Positions 36,701 through 47,083 of a stretch of 52,366 nucleotides of DNA are shown piece by piece. Made by a program: the position numbers and the translations under genes. This DNA comes from Temnopleurus reevesii (lineage: Eukaryota; Echinodermata; Echinoidea; Temnopleuroida; Temnopleuridae), in assembly GCA_036244855.1 (NCBI GenBank), contig BQKZ01000463.1, positions 96,053-148,418 of the forward strand, read 5' to 3'. The notes beneath the pieces are model-generated. The model made no database searches and was not told the origin of the DNA. It saw only the letters and a list, made by a program, of their open reading frames with translations. Every line of letters starts with the position of its first letter. Position 1 is the first letter of the stretch.

Positions 36701-39700
36701 GGGATCCCTGGCCGCAAGGGACTTCGCGCTTTGCGCACATAAGAGTACGATTTTTAATTTCCCAATGTTGGCAAGTATGACTTTCTGGATTTTTTTAAAG
36801 CTCCACTTACATCCCTGATTTGAATATTCTTTGAGACCTCCATCTTGTCTCAAAAGCTAACATGACCAGACCAACAGTAAGTATGCAAAGGGTTAACCCT
36901 ATTCCAACTGGGGGGGGGGTCAATTTGACCCCCCCCCTCCACAAATTTTGTGATCACGCCGCCGCGCAAATTTTTTTCACCGCGAGACTCGCTCACTTTT
37001 TACTTTTAAGTCTTGCGCAACTTTTAAGACCATTTTCGCGAAAATCGGGCAAATGATTACGTCGCCGCGCCACTTTTTGTACTTGCATGTCAGACCGAAA
37101 ATCGCTCAAAAACGTGATTTTGTGTACAAAGTCAATGTAAATTGGGATTTCAGTCTGAATTCATAAAGATGTAGTTATTTTCAATTTTATGGGTTATAAT
37201 TAATTCATTTTAGCATAAATATGCTTCAAAAATGTTCTGCAATAAATTTCATCCAAAAAACAATAGAAAACAAAAGGTCGAAAAAACAAAGAAATACATA
37301 AGAAATTCATAAAACAATAAAAAACATAAGAAATACCTTGTCACACCAAATTTTTTTCCAAGTAGTATTGTGAGGAATAATATGGAGAATATTTATACCA
37401 AAAATGAGCTTTCTAGGAGCTTCAATGAGTGAAATAGAACAGAAAACAAGATTTCATGCATAAATTTGCATAATTAATTAATTAAAAATAGAAATCATAA
37501 ATTTTCAGAAAATCAAACTATACAGTCATGTAGTTTACACTCTACACTATGCGCGTGCAAAATTTCGCGGCGATCGCGCGATCCACGGCCGAGATCTGAA
37601 GGGGGGGTCAAATTGACCCCCCCCCCAGTATAAACTTGGTCTGAAAAAGCCCAGTTAAAATAGGGTTAATGCAACCCCAAATAATGTAGTCATAATTCAC
37701 TTACCCATTTCTTCAAGGAGTTCCGGATTATCTGAGACCTTCTCCAGCTTGTCCAGGAATATCTTGATGGCTTTGAACGCATTCTGCCTGACACTCTGAT
37801 CAGGGTCTACAGTGAGTGTACAGAGGGTCGGTAGAACTCTGAGAGCACAGTCCTTGAGGGAGTAGTATCGTTGTGTGGCAAGCATAGATAGGACACCAGC
37901 AGTCCTTGCAGGTGGGAATGGATCCTTCATGGCACGAACAAATGCAGATGAAAGCACCTTCTGTCTTGTCTGAAAGGTGAAGAAACAAGAAGAAATATAG
38001 ATTTACCTACATTCATTCTCTTACATGTAGGTTAATTTACCATCTCTATATCAACCAACCTCTTTCAAGTGATTATGATCATCACCATAAATTATCATCT
38101 TTGTGCCTCAAGGGCACAGAACTCCTATTTCAAGTTCTGTATAAAATTTTCTACATTCTCTGTCGGTGTTATCCACATCTAAATGTGGATGAACAAAAAA
38201 TATCTTGGAATAACTGTTCGGAAGTTACAATCACTTTATTTGGCTCACAGTCTCTGATACAATGAAGGATTTACTGGTGATTTCCTATGTGCAGATGAAT
38301 CTATAAACACATGTAACATTTGCCACTTACCGCAGGATTTAGATAACCAGCAATTTTGCCAAGGCATATCGTGGTATTTGTTCGGATTCCTCCCTGAAAT
38401 TAAGAAAAAATAGACAATATAAAATAAATATCTTCAAATATTAGGGAAAAATCTAACTTCAAACATTTAACCGTATCAGATGTATTTCAAACACTTGATT
38501 CATTCTAAGTTATTCACTCATTCATTAATTCTTTACTCTGCAATGTCAAACCGTATTCATCCATCATTGAAAAATGAAAATACATCCACATTCATTTCCT
38601 TCATACATAGATACGTCCATATTTTATCCAAGTTTGGCTGATACCTTCTCAATCTTTTTATCTAATATATTTCAGCCATAATAATAAGAACTCTTAAAAA
38701 GTTTCATAATCCAATGATCAGTCCATCTTAAAGTTTATATATAGAGCATCAAATGTTGTTAATAAAAAAAACCTTCTGTGATAACAAGAACATACATCCA
38801 TTGGGACCACATAAGAAATGACTTATGAAATTTGTATCATACCTGTTCATCTTTGGCTTGTAACCTTGCGAAGTGTTTGAGGAGTTCTATATTCAGATTT
38901 TTATCATTCAACTTGGAAGCCATTAAAAGCATTGCCTGTGGAGAAGAAAACAAAAATATAAAAAGTTTTGTTCCCAGTTTTGTAATTTTCTAATTATGAA
39001 GCCTATGAACACTTCTAGTGAAAAGAAAAGATAATAAAATTAAAACTTAAGTTAATTAAAAAATAGATCAATTGATTTCAACAAACAGCAGAAAGAAACA
39101 TAGCATGTGAGGGGTCTAATAAACAACAAAGTAATACAAAATCACGAGAAAGTTTAACATGACTTCTCTTTACAGAAAAAATATATAATCTTGAAAGTTG
39201 CTGTTTTTTTAAATAATTATTCATATTATTTATATTTATTCTTACTTATTGTGTCAGATGCGTCAGAAAAGGGTATAAAACTTCCTGCACCCAGCAAGTC
39301 TCTTCATTAATAAGCACTATAAAATTCCATCACGTATTTGGGGGGAATTTCAGACCCTACTTTTCTCTCTTTAAAAAAAAAATAATTTTACTTCATGACT
39401 TGCTCGAGTGATGATCATCTAAGACCACTTGTTTTGATTGTATATCCTAGAAATCAGAAATAAATGATGACAAGTTATTTTTAGAAATACTCATGAATAC
39501 ATGGGATAACATAATATAATCTAATAATTCATAACAGCCTGTTCTTACCTTAACTGTGCTCTCTCTGATAACAGGCACTGTGTCGTTGAAACCATGGCAT
39601 ATATGAGGGAAGATCTGATCATTAACAACAGCTGGTTGAAGATGCTCTACAAACTGATCGACCTGTAATAGATGAAAAGATCATAAAATAGGAATTCCCA

Positions 39701-42700
39701 TTTCCTTCTCTTTCATGCTATATGTTCCTCAACATTTCCTACCTTACGTTCTCATTTCACATTTGATTCCATTATACATTGTTATTTCAGAAGAGGGGCT
39801 ATTTTGTCATTTCTTAGGATGCAAAGTTACATTAATCAATTACTCATTGCTACATATTTCTATTAAATAGTTTAAAAATAGGGGAAAATGACTTGACAGA
39901 CAGTAAATTTTTATCACATTACCACACTGAGCAAGAGCCCTGCAACAGGGGATAATATTCATATATTCTTATGTTTGAGCGTTTTTCGTTCACTTTTGAT
40001 TGTCTAATTTGCTGTTCTCTTATGGAGAGGACAAAGTTGAAGTTATGAGGTATTCATCTATGAGATGACAGTACAGGAACTATAATAATGCATGAGAAAT
40101 TTAAGTGTTACCTGTTGTAATAGTTTGACCCTGGTATTCCGATCTGTTGAAGAAAAGAGTTTGACTACTATGGGTACAATCCTCTTCTGGTATTCATCAT
40201 CGTCCAATAGTTTACCCAACTGAAATCAGATTGACAAAAGTGCAAGTTGAGAATGCACATCACATGTTAAAGCAATTCCCTGATAACAAATTCTTGCACT
40301 CCAATCTAGCAAAATGTTACAGTTAATTAAAAAACCTTTTTTTTTTTTTAATCTGACATCATTCTGAAATATTGATGATTGCACTATTAATCAGGGTTTA
40401 TCTTTCATATTTTTAACTCTTTAAAAAAAAAATCACATATCCATCTGTTTATTTCACAAGGAAATAGTTGGTTAAGCTGTTTGGCTATCAACATTATAAA
40501 TTCTAAACAAATAAACACTCCAGAAGATTAACATTTAAGAAGGACCTGGGGCCTGTACAACAAAAGAGATATGATTACTTGAAAATTAATAATACTATGG
40601 AACACATTTTCCATAGACTTGGGATTAATATTTATCGTAAGTTAAATTACATCATGTTACAGGCCCCTGTCTTTCACAAAATAAAAAATTATTGCAGCAT
40701 CTAAATTGGGTTTTTGAGAAAAATTCCTTTGTATGTGAAGGCTGATGCCATACATCAAAAATATCAGAGATATAAATAAAATGAATGAAAAATGGTGAAA
40801 CCTTGAGGAGCGGTGTGAGAATAGCTGATCCAGCATTGCCAAACTCAAAGGCTTGTAGCAGCAGGGGTAGAATACGATGACGGCAAAACTCTTCAGGGAA
40901 ATCATCAATAGCAGCACTCAATCCACTCAGAAACTTTGTCTTCTCATTCTGATCTTTAATCTATGGGGTGGAGAGGAAACAGTAAGAGCTCTTAGCATGA
41001 AAGCAAAAAAATCATAAGTAACAATGCCAAATGCATGCTGAGAAGTACAATGTTTTCAATATTCTATTTTGTATGTAACGAATTATATAGGTTGCCGGAA
41101 TTAATTAGAAATATAAGTTAGCGTACAATGCAGACATCTGCAAAGTCTTTTTAAGCCAACTTTTCAACATATTGACATTGATATTTGTTTGTTTCCTTCA
41201 CAATAAACATGAGAAAATGAAAGATATATCCTAATGATTAAGCACAGGGTCATTAAACTAGATAAAAAATCTAAATTCATGTGCAGCATCTTACCTGTAT
41301 TTCTTCTAGGAAGAGATTGGTATCTACAAAGCTATTCTTCATGAAACCACCAGGATTCCTGCATGATTCCAGGAACTTCGCTGGGTTTGGTCTAGACACA
41401 GGGTTGGCTCCTACCAATTCACAGTAGTTGGGTACGAGAGGCTTAGGGATCTGCACAAAAATTATATATTTGGAAACTGAGCAAGAATACCATGTGACAC
41501 ACAAATGCAACATTTCTACAGTATTTATATCGATTTTATCACCTGCCTGAAAAGACAACTTATTATAATCATATATGTTTCCCAAAAGAAGGAAAATCTG
41601 CTTTAAAAGGTAAGGAAAGAACTGCACATTTTAATAACCACAAAGTTTGGCATGTGACACAATGAAAAAAGTACTCTCAACTTATGCAAGATTGTTTGAA
41701 AATGGCAGTATATTTTCAGTCAGATTTTCAAATGGCTGCCAACTTGTCAACATTGACCTTGTGGTCTCTTAGAACTGTCTTGTTTTTCCTTTGGTCGTTG
41801 CTGACAGATGTGAATGTACTAACAAAATAGGTCATTACCTTTCCTAGCGCTTTAAGAGATGATGTCCTTGGCAACGTTCCATTGAATACTTCCCACAGCA
41901 GGCATCCAAGTCCCCACATATCAGCAGCCCTATAAACAAATATTTTGGACAAAATACTCTTTTATTACATTTTCATACTTAATGAATATCAGAAACATCT
42001 AACAAAACAATTTGCTAACACAATTCTCATAAAACATTTATTAGAATGTTCGCTTTATTTTGATAAGATTATACACATTATACCAAATTTGTCAACATAC
42101 AAACAGCAATAAGAAACATTGTATTTCTTGCATTAAAACAAAAATGAAGAAACAATGAGTGTTGGGGTTTAAAATCAATAGTTAAATATATGATTAATTA
42201 GTTCATGAAAACAATGTAACTTTGGATAAATTTTCATCTTACACATACCATGGACATGGTCTCTTCCTTGCTCTCACATCAGTCATTTCTGGTGGGTTGT
42301 ATTTCTCTAGTGATCTGAGTCCCTTGTCTGGAACGGAGCTGCCCTCCCCTTCAGATGGAGTGATGTAGTCCACTGCTCCTAGCTTCCACTCCCCAGCACG
42401 ATTCACAAACACACAGCTAAGGTTCACATTGTTGTGCTTCAGCTTGCAGTCATTGTGCAGAAAACTAAGTCCTTTCTGTAATTTGAACACAAACACATAA
42501 TCAAAACAGTTTACATTCATAATAGTTCTTCAAAATTGAACATTGAAGATATTACTATTTGACAAAGCAAGAAGCTAGAGATCGCATAAATGTGATGATA
42601 GGAATAGATGAAACAACCATTATTCTTTGGTCGAATGTTATCATTTATTTCATTCCAAGGCACTGAGCCAAATGATTATTGTTATATTGCACCACACAAT

Positions 42701-44100
42701 TTTTATTTTCATTGATAAAATCCATTTTGATTGTGATTTTTAGCACTTACCACCATCTGATAGAGTCCCCATGATATCGTTGAATCATTTGGTGATTTTG
42801 TCTTCAAGAATGTAGCAAGTGGAGTGACCTCTTCTGTTACCACATAGATGACAGTGTCTGTCTCTAGCCCGTCTACATAGAGGAGGACATTAGGATGCCT
42901 TAGAGTCTTGAGTCGCTTGTGAGCACTCTTTGCTAATTGGACGAGGGATTCTGAATGGCCTTTGATGTCCAACATGAATATCGACACTGCCTCTCCATTC
43001 GTCTAAAGAGTATAAAGAAAGAGAATGGAGATATCTAAATGTTTCAGATGACCAATAATGATTAGCATAGCTCTTTTAACTTTCATTATTTGTCCAATCA
43101 ATAATGATTAGCATAGCTCTTTTAACTTTCATTATTGGTCCAAGGCTCTTTTGAACGAAGAAAACAAAGGGACACAAATTGTAACAGATTGATAAGTTTC
43201 ATGATTCCATCTATAGAAAAAAAAACTTCACTGTTCATCATTAAAATGAAAATGAAAAAGGAGGGCATGAATAAGATTGATTACATTTGGTCATCCTGAA
43301 ACAAAAATTAAGTAGATCTACTATGATTCTTTTTTAATGTCAGGGCGGCGGTCTCATGTTTTGTAATCCTCATGATTGTTTCCGTGAATGTCTTTGACAG
43401 ACTCTGTTCTGGGTTTCATGAATTGGAATTTCAGATGAGAACTCAAGCAACATCAGTCTCTAAATGTTAAAGTCAACATAAGCTCTCCTTTTATGCTAAA
43501 TAAAACATCCCATCTAATAAATCAAATTGCATTATCATTCCTTTTGTGGTTTCTATATTGGTCCATTCACTGCACTAACAATGCTGCTTTTTTTTTTTTA
43601 AATTTACCAGAACGTTAGTGAGGGACACCAACAGATATTCACTCCCATGAATCATATTCATACCCATTGACTTATAATAACAATGCACACACAGTGCCCC
43701 TTATTATAGTTATAAATGGTGCATCCACTGACATCGTGAAATAAGCTATCTGATCTCTCTTTTTTAGTCCTGTGCACATCTTTTTCGTTTTTGTCTACGT
43801 CTTCAAAGTTTTTGGAAGTGCTGACAAAATTATGATTTGACCTACAGAAAGAGCCCAGATGAAATAAGATACTGTTAATATTGTTCATTTAAAAATTAAA
43901 TATACCAAGTTAAAATTCAAGTGCAACGTTACACGAAACTTTATGAATGGGACCAGGGTGAACTAAATTATGTCCTACAAATTTACCTTTCGTTTTCCTT
44001 GATGCAAACTCCAAATTGATTTGTCTTCCAATCCTTCCACTTTATCGCCGATTTCAAAAGGAAATGCCCTCGTAGGATCTCTTGACAAAAAAGACCACAT
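30772..44100 (-). CDS. SCYL1: SCYL1 (N-terminal kinase-like protein) pseudokinase, 17 exons, 963 aa
   Basis: SCYL1 is a cytoplasmic/Golgi pseudokinase that binds COPI coats in Golgi-to-ER traffic. Exons: 44100-43987, 43002-42751, 42475-42249, 41929-41839, 41450-41295, 40960-40802, 40219-40112, 39662-39549, 38935-38843, 38393-38331, 37969-37705, 35390-35256, 34806-34625, 33958-33449, 32193-32053, 31478-31328, 30902-30772. Phases agree throughout. Visible: [20 protein letters not shown] at the start; [26 protein letters not shown] in place of HRD (129-134); GAVDY in place of DFG (155-159), so catalysis is not expected; [24 protein letters not shown] repeats ([36 protein letters not shown]); an acidic Trp-rich tail ([13 protein letters not shown]); and a basic coiled-coil end. 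It is longer than the roughly 800-aa human protein because of this tail. It ends GTKKD, not RKLD. Confidence 0.95.
31135..31294 (-). mobile_element. tRNA-derived SINE, degenerate, minus strand
   Basis: Read on the minus strand: TAGTGTAGTGGTTTAGT (A-box side), GTGTTTCAAATCCC (B box), then AAGAAATCCATTCACATTG and CACTACCCAGGGGTGA, matching the SINE at 26837. It lies in the last SCYL1 intron, about 30 bp past exon 16. Confidence 0.75.
31861..32038. mobile_element. Pogo/Tigger-like MITE, copy 3
   Basis: CAGTGGAACCTCGTTATAA and AAAGAGGTTTCACTG ends with TA on both sides. Its TA ends 13 bp from the donor of SCYL1 exon 15. Confidence 0.9.
32403..33000. mobile_element. TIR-bounded element carrying 158-bp tandem repeats
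   Basis: GTCTCGCCTGC at 32403-32413 is inverted as GCAGGTGAGAC at 32990-33000. Inside are about three tandem copies of a 157-158 bp unit with TTGAAATAAAAGCCAAGG, GACCTTTGACCT and CCTGAAAATTG. It lies in SCYL1 intron 14. No transposase is seen. Confidence 0.7.
33106..33246. mobile_element. Foldback MITE, family B copy 7
   Basis: TGTTGTTCAAAAGTTGCAGT to GATTTTGAGCAACAAC. The core AAATGCGCATACCG matches copy 5. It lies in SCYL1 intron 14. Confidence 0.8.
34428..34490 (+). mobile_element. 3' fragment of the tRNA-derived SINE
   Basis: AAGCGCTTAGGGACTT, GTGATAAGC, then ATTATTATCATTATTAT resembles the SINE tail (AGCGCTTAG, GATAAGCGC, ATT repeats). It lies in SCYL1 intron 13. Confidence 0.55.
35581..36827. 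mobile_element. hAT-like element with CAGGGATGT ends
   Basis: The left end CAGGGATGTCAG and right end CTTACATCCCTG form short inverted repeats with hAT-like CAGGG tips, about 1.25 kb apart. ATTTGA flanks both ends (35575-35580, 36828-36833); hAT normally gives 8 bp, so a degenerate duplication is assumed. It contains a zinc-finger ORF remnant at 36290-36545. It lies in SCYL1 intron 11. Confidence 0.65.
36290..36545 (+). pseudogene. Decayed zinc-finger ORF of the hAT-like element
   Basis: The reading includes [13 protein letters not shown] and then [20 protein letters not shown] followed by RHIV, a C-x2-C finger with downstream histidines, as in BED-like N-termini of transposase-derived proteins. 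An A-run at about 36446-36454 breaks the frame; beyond it another frame continues with [15 protein letters not shown]. No catalytic domain is present. A dead fragment. Confidence 0.5.
36897..37665. mobile_element. PiggyBac-like non-autonomous element
   Basis: Flanked by TTAA at 36893-36896 and 37666-37669. Ends CCCTATTCCAACTGGG and CCCAGTTAAAATAGGG are inverted repeats, followed by paired G/C runs around TCAATTTGA. TTAA targets and CCCT tips are the piggyBac signature. No transposase ORF. The right TTAA ends 35 bp from the SCYL1 exon 11 donor. Confidence 0.8.
40543..40670. mobile_element. MITE with GGGGCCTGTA ends, copy 2
   Basis: ACCTGGGGCCTGTACAACA on the left and TGTTACAGGCCCCTGT on the right are inverted, with internal complementarity (ATGGAACACATTTTCCAT). 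Related ends to 12626-12758. It lies in SCYL1 intron 6. Confidence 0.55.
43055..43140. repeat. 46-bp tandem duplication
   Basis: ATAATGATTAGCATAGCTCT and the following sequence are repeated at 43055 and 43101, in SCYL1 intron 1. Confidence 0.9.
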
Positions 44101-44383
44101 TTTCAAGGCTGTTATGTTCCCTTCCTAGTCGAGTCTCGTCAGTTTGAGTTCCGTGCCCTGCCTGTAACAGTACAGTACACGTCAGCGCAGAGATATGATA
44201 CGAGCGCTCAATTGATACGAGGGTGAGATGCAGCTATAACTAGCGAGAGCTAGAGCTGCGGGCGTTCGTGTCACTCAAATTAGAGATGAAAATTTCATTT
44301 GTTAGAAGGGCATTGGGAGAGCCGGGCATTGTTCTCTGTATCATTCACTTGTGCAAATAAACCCACATGAAAAAGAAAGAGCT

Positions 44384-44800
44384 AGGGGGGGGGGGGGGGC
44401 CAGCAGCCCCCATTTCAGTGTTCCATGCAAACATGTCGTTGCCAATAAGGCCCCCCCCCCTCACTTCCTAAAACCACAAATTTGAGATTACCCTCCACTC
44501 TCCGGCTTTCTTACACACACCCATACAAGCATGCCAACCAAATTACAGCTGTGGCTACCATGTTAGTGCACCGCCCCCCCCCCCCCCTCCCCAACTTCTC
44601 ATAACACTCCAAAGTTTCTGCCATACCTCAAATCACGAATGAGAGATTACACTCCGCTCTCTTTCCATCTCGCACACACCCACACACCCACACAAGCACG
44701 ACAACCAAACATATACAAATCCACTTTTAGCTGGCAACCACATATGTAACACACTCCTTCACACACACACGCACACACACACTCACACACCCCAAAAAAG
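44384..44800. repeat. Poly-G/poly-C and CA-rich low-complexity block
   Basis: Runs of G (about 44386-44399), C (44452-44460, 44573-44587) and CACACA tracts (44680-44790). Two degenerate units share GAGATTAC, a CTCC-rich tract, CACACACCCA and CAAGCA-x-G-x-CAACC about 165 bp apart, suggesting an old tandem duplication. Confidence 0.75.
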
Positions 44801-45348
44801 GCTTCAAATTAGTCTAAGGCAGCCAGGGGCAATGGCCGTAAGCCCTATAAAGATTTACTGAAACAAATACATGTTATTCTCTACTGGTCATCCTCATCTA
44901 TGATGACCTTATGAAATCCTATTTCGAGGATTGCACATATACGCACAAAAACGAACATAAATCTTGTCACATCTCTTTCACAACCACAATATGGTACTTC
45001 TAAATTTTGGACCTGCTCTTGAATATTCAACATGTAACTACTGTTACTGAATTCGCTTGGAAGACCTCTTCCAATGTTTACTTAGGTTACAAGACAAGAA
45101 ATACCATTCCCCCGTAGAAAATGTCTAGTCTGGATAAACTGCAACACTTTGGCCATACGAATATTCATGTATATGCCCATACTTGTCAGTGATTAAAGTC
45201 TTAAATGAGATTCTACCTATTACTGCTTCACTTCATGGTTCAAAAACAAAGAAAGAATTCTTGGTAATTTGAAAGGGAAGGGAACAGGCTGTAAACTAAA
45301 CTTCTTCTCAGAGTTCAAATTTACGTTACTTCTGGCTGAATTAAGACT

Positions 45349-45392
45349 AATTCATCTAAAGATGAATTAAGACTAATTCATCTAAAGATGAG
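45349..45392. repeat. Short tandem duplication
   Basis: GATGAATTAAGACTAATTCA followed by TCTAAA is repeated immediately, about 24 bp per unit. Confidence 0.85.
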
Positions 45393-46038
45393 ATACTGTT
45401 TTGAAAGCATTTCTTTGTAATAATTTCCCATTGAAATCACTGTTGTATCTCCCTGGAATAAAGTGATAAATTGCAAAGGGACAGATACATGACCTTCCAA
45501 ATAACAATCAAATTTTTTTTCAAAGGTTTACATGAATTTCTTAAAACACCTAAAAATAAAGATTTATACCCACATCCTTTTACATCACACTTGAACAAAT
45601 ATTTTCATGACAAACATATTTGAAAAAAAATCAGATAAATTTTAATAGTCTATTCACTGCTGATCAATACAAAAAATGGTGTCTTTATATGGTTAGAATT
45701 TTGAATAGCTTGATGTGATGCAATAACACAATGTTAATCGCCAGTATGTAATCAGAGTTTACAATCAGGACAAAGTCAGTAATAAACCAGTTTGAAGAAT
45801 GTGCATATATATGTCACAAACATGCATCTAAATGAAACTCCTCCAATGTAGGTATTTACTGATACATTAGCTGTCTGTTACAAGTAGCAGATAGTACTTA
45901 TCAAGGAGGAGAAACCATTTTGGGTAATCAAACATTCAGCTCACAACACGCAGTTGTCTGTTCTCTTATTCAAAGACAATTATTTGTGGAAAGGAAATTA
46001 TAGTGGCAATAATAATAAATAAAGAACTGATATTGATA

Positions 46039-46213
46039 CAGTGGAAACTCAGTATAAGAGGTCTGATATAACAAAATATCTGATATAAAGAGGTAAAAAA
46101 CCTGGTCCCAGCTCTTAATAACTTATTGTTTTTAAACTCTGCTACAAAGGGACTACTGCTGAACAAGTTATATTTTATGGTCCCAAGCACCTTGTAATAC
46201 TGAGTTTCCACTG
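46039..46213. mobile_element. Pogo/Tigger-like MITE, copy 4
   Basis: CAGTGGAAACTCAGTATAA and AATACTGAGTTTCCACTG ends, flanked by TA. The body shares CTGGTCCCAGCTCTT with copy 3. Confidence 0.9.
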
Positions 46214-46489
46214 TAATGGCAAAATAATGAATTTCCTGTTTTCAAATATTACAAGTTTTCAAAGCTTCATTTACATCTCCTGACAGGCATCCTTGAGTAA
46301 GCAACTTTTGGCAGATCTATGATGTATTACAATCCCTATTCCCTATATATATATATATGAAATGTCAAGACAGTGATTAATGCCAAAATTATTCAACACG
46401 ATTCTTAAAAAATACTTGAAGGATTAACAAGGACATATTTATACTCAAGGGAAAAGTAAGCACAAATGTTAAATTTGGTGTAAAGAATG

Positions 46490-46685
46490 AATGAAGAGTT
46501 GTTCACAATGACATTACAGAAGTTGCCACATCAAGGATTTCCATAACAGGACATCACTGAAACTTTGAAAATTCATAACTTGAGCAGATTATTAGACTTT
46601 GCTCAAATTTTCAATAAATCAAACATCTCATTTTTATTCATCTACTAATAGCATATAAATTCAATAGTTTCATTCTCTTTTAATC
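46490..46685. mobile_element. Fragment of foldback family I
   Basis: Shares AGAAGTTGCCA, CAAGGAT, AATTCATAACTT and TTTGCTCAAATTTTCA, in order, with 11140-11245 of the full element. Confidence 0.6.
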
Positions 46686-46746
46686 TACTTCTGTCTGATC
46701 ATGTAAAAAATTGATTTTTAATATGACAATTTATTTGATATCAAGA

Positions 46747-46919
46747 GTGTTAAAAGCTGCAATCAGTTGCAGATCAGCTACAACTAAGTTGCAACTTGAG
46801 ATGAACATGATCACATGCAAAAGGTTTGCGCCCTTACAGGAGGCAAATAAAACAAGGATTCTTATTGGCGCCTGCCAATCAACTGCAACTTGCAATTAAT
46901 TATAACTTTCTAGTGACAC
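46747..46919. mobile_element. Foldback MITE, family B copy 8
   Basis: Left GCTGCAATCAGTTGCAG; right GCAATTAATTATAACTTTCT then AGTGACAC. The core GGATTCTTATTGGCGCC matches the CAATCAAAATC/GATTGGCGC core of the family. Confidence 0.65.
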
Positions 46920-47083
46920 TCCTTTAGAGTGGTTCAACTTTAGGTAGAGGTGACTGTATCTGGTGATTCTGTCATCAACATGGTTGACGCTTCAAACAAT
47001 TGGATCAGATATCATTTCATATCTGCAAATATTTGTCCAAACTGTCACTTCATAAGTCCATAGAGTGGCATCGTGTGAAAATC

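Larger units (their letters stand above)
44101..47083. other. Intergenic region upstream of SCYL1
   Basis: Holds the SCYL1 promoter and 5' UTR (no clear core elements seen), G/C homopolymers and CA repeats at 44384-44800, a short tandem repeat at 45349-45392, and elements at 46039-46213, 46490-46680 and 46747-46919. No gene was found. Confidence 0.6.

Noticed and set aside
36862..37056. 64-codon plus-strand open frame
   Set aside because: It spans the end and G/C runs of the TTAA-flanked element and has no coding character.
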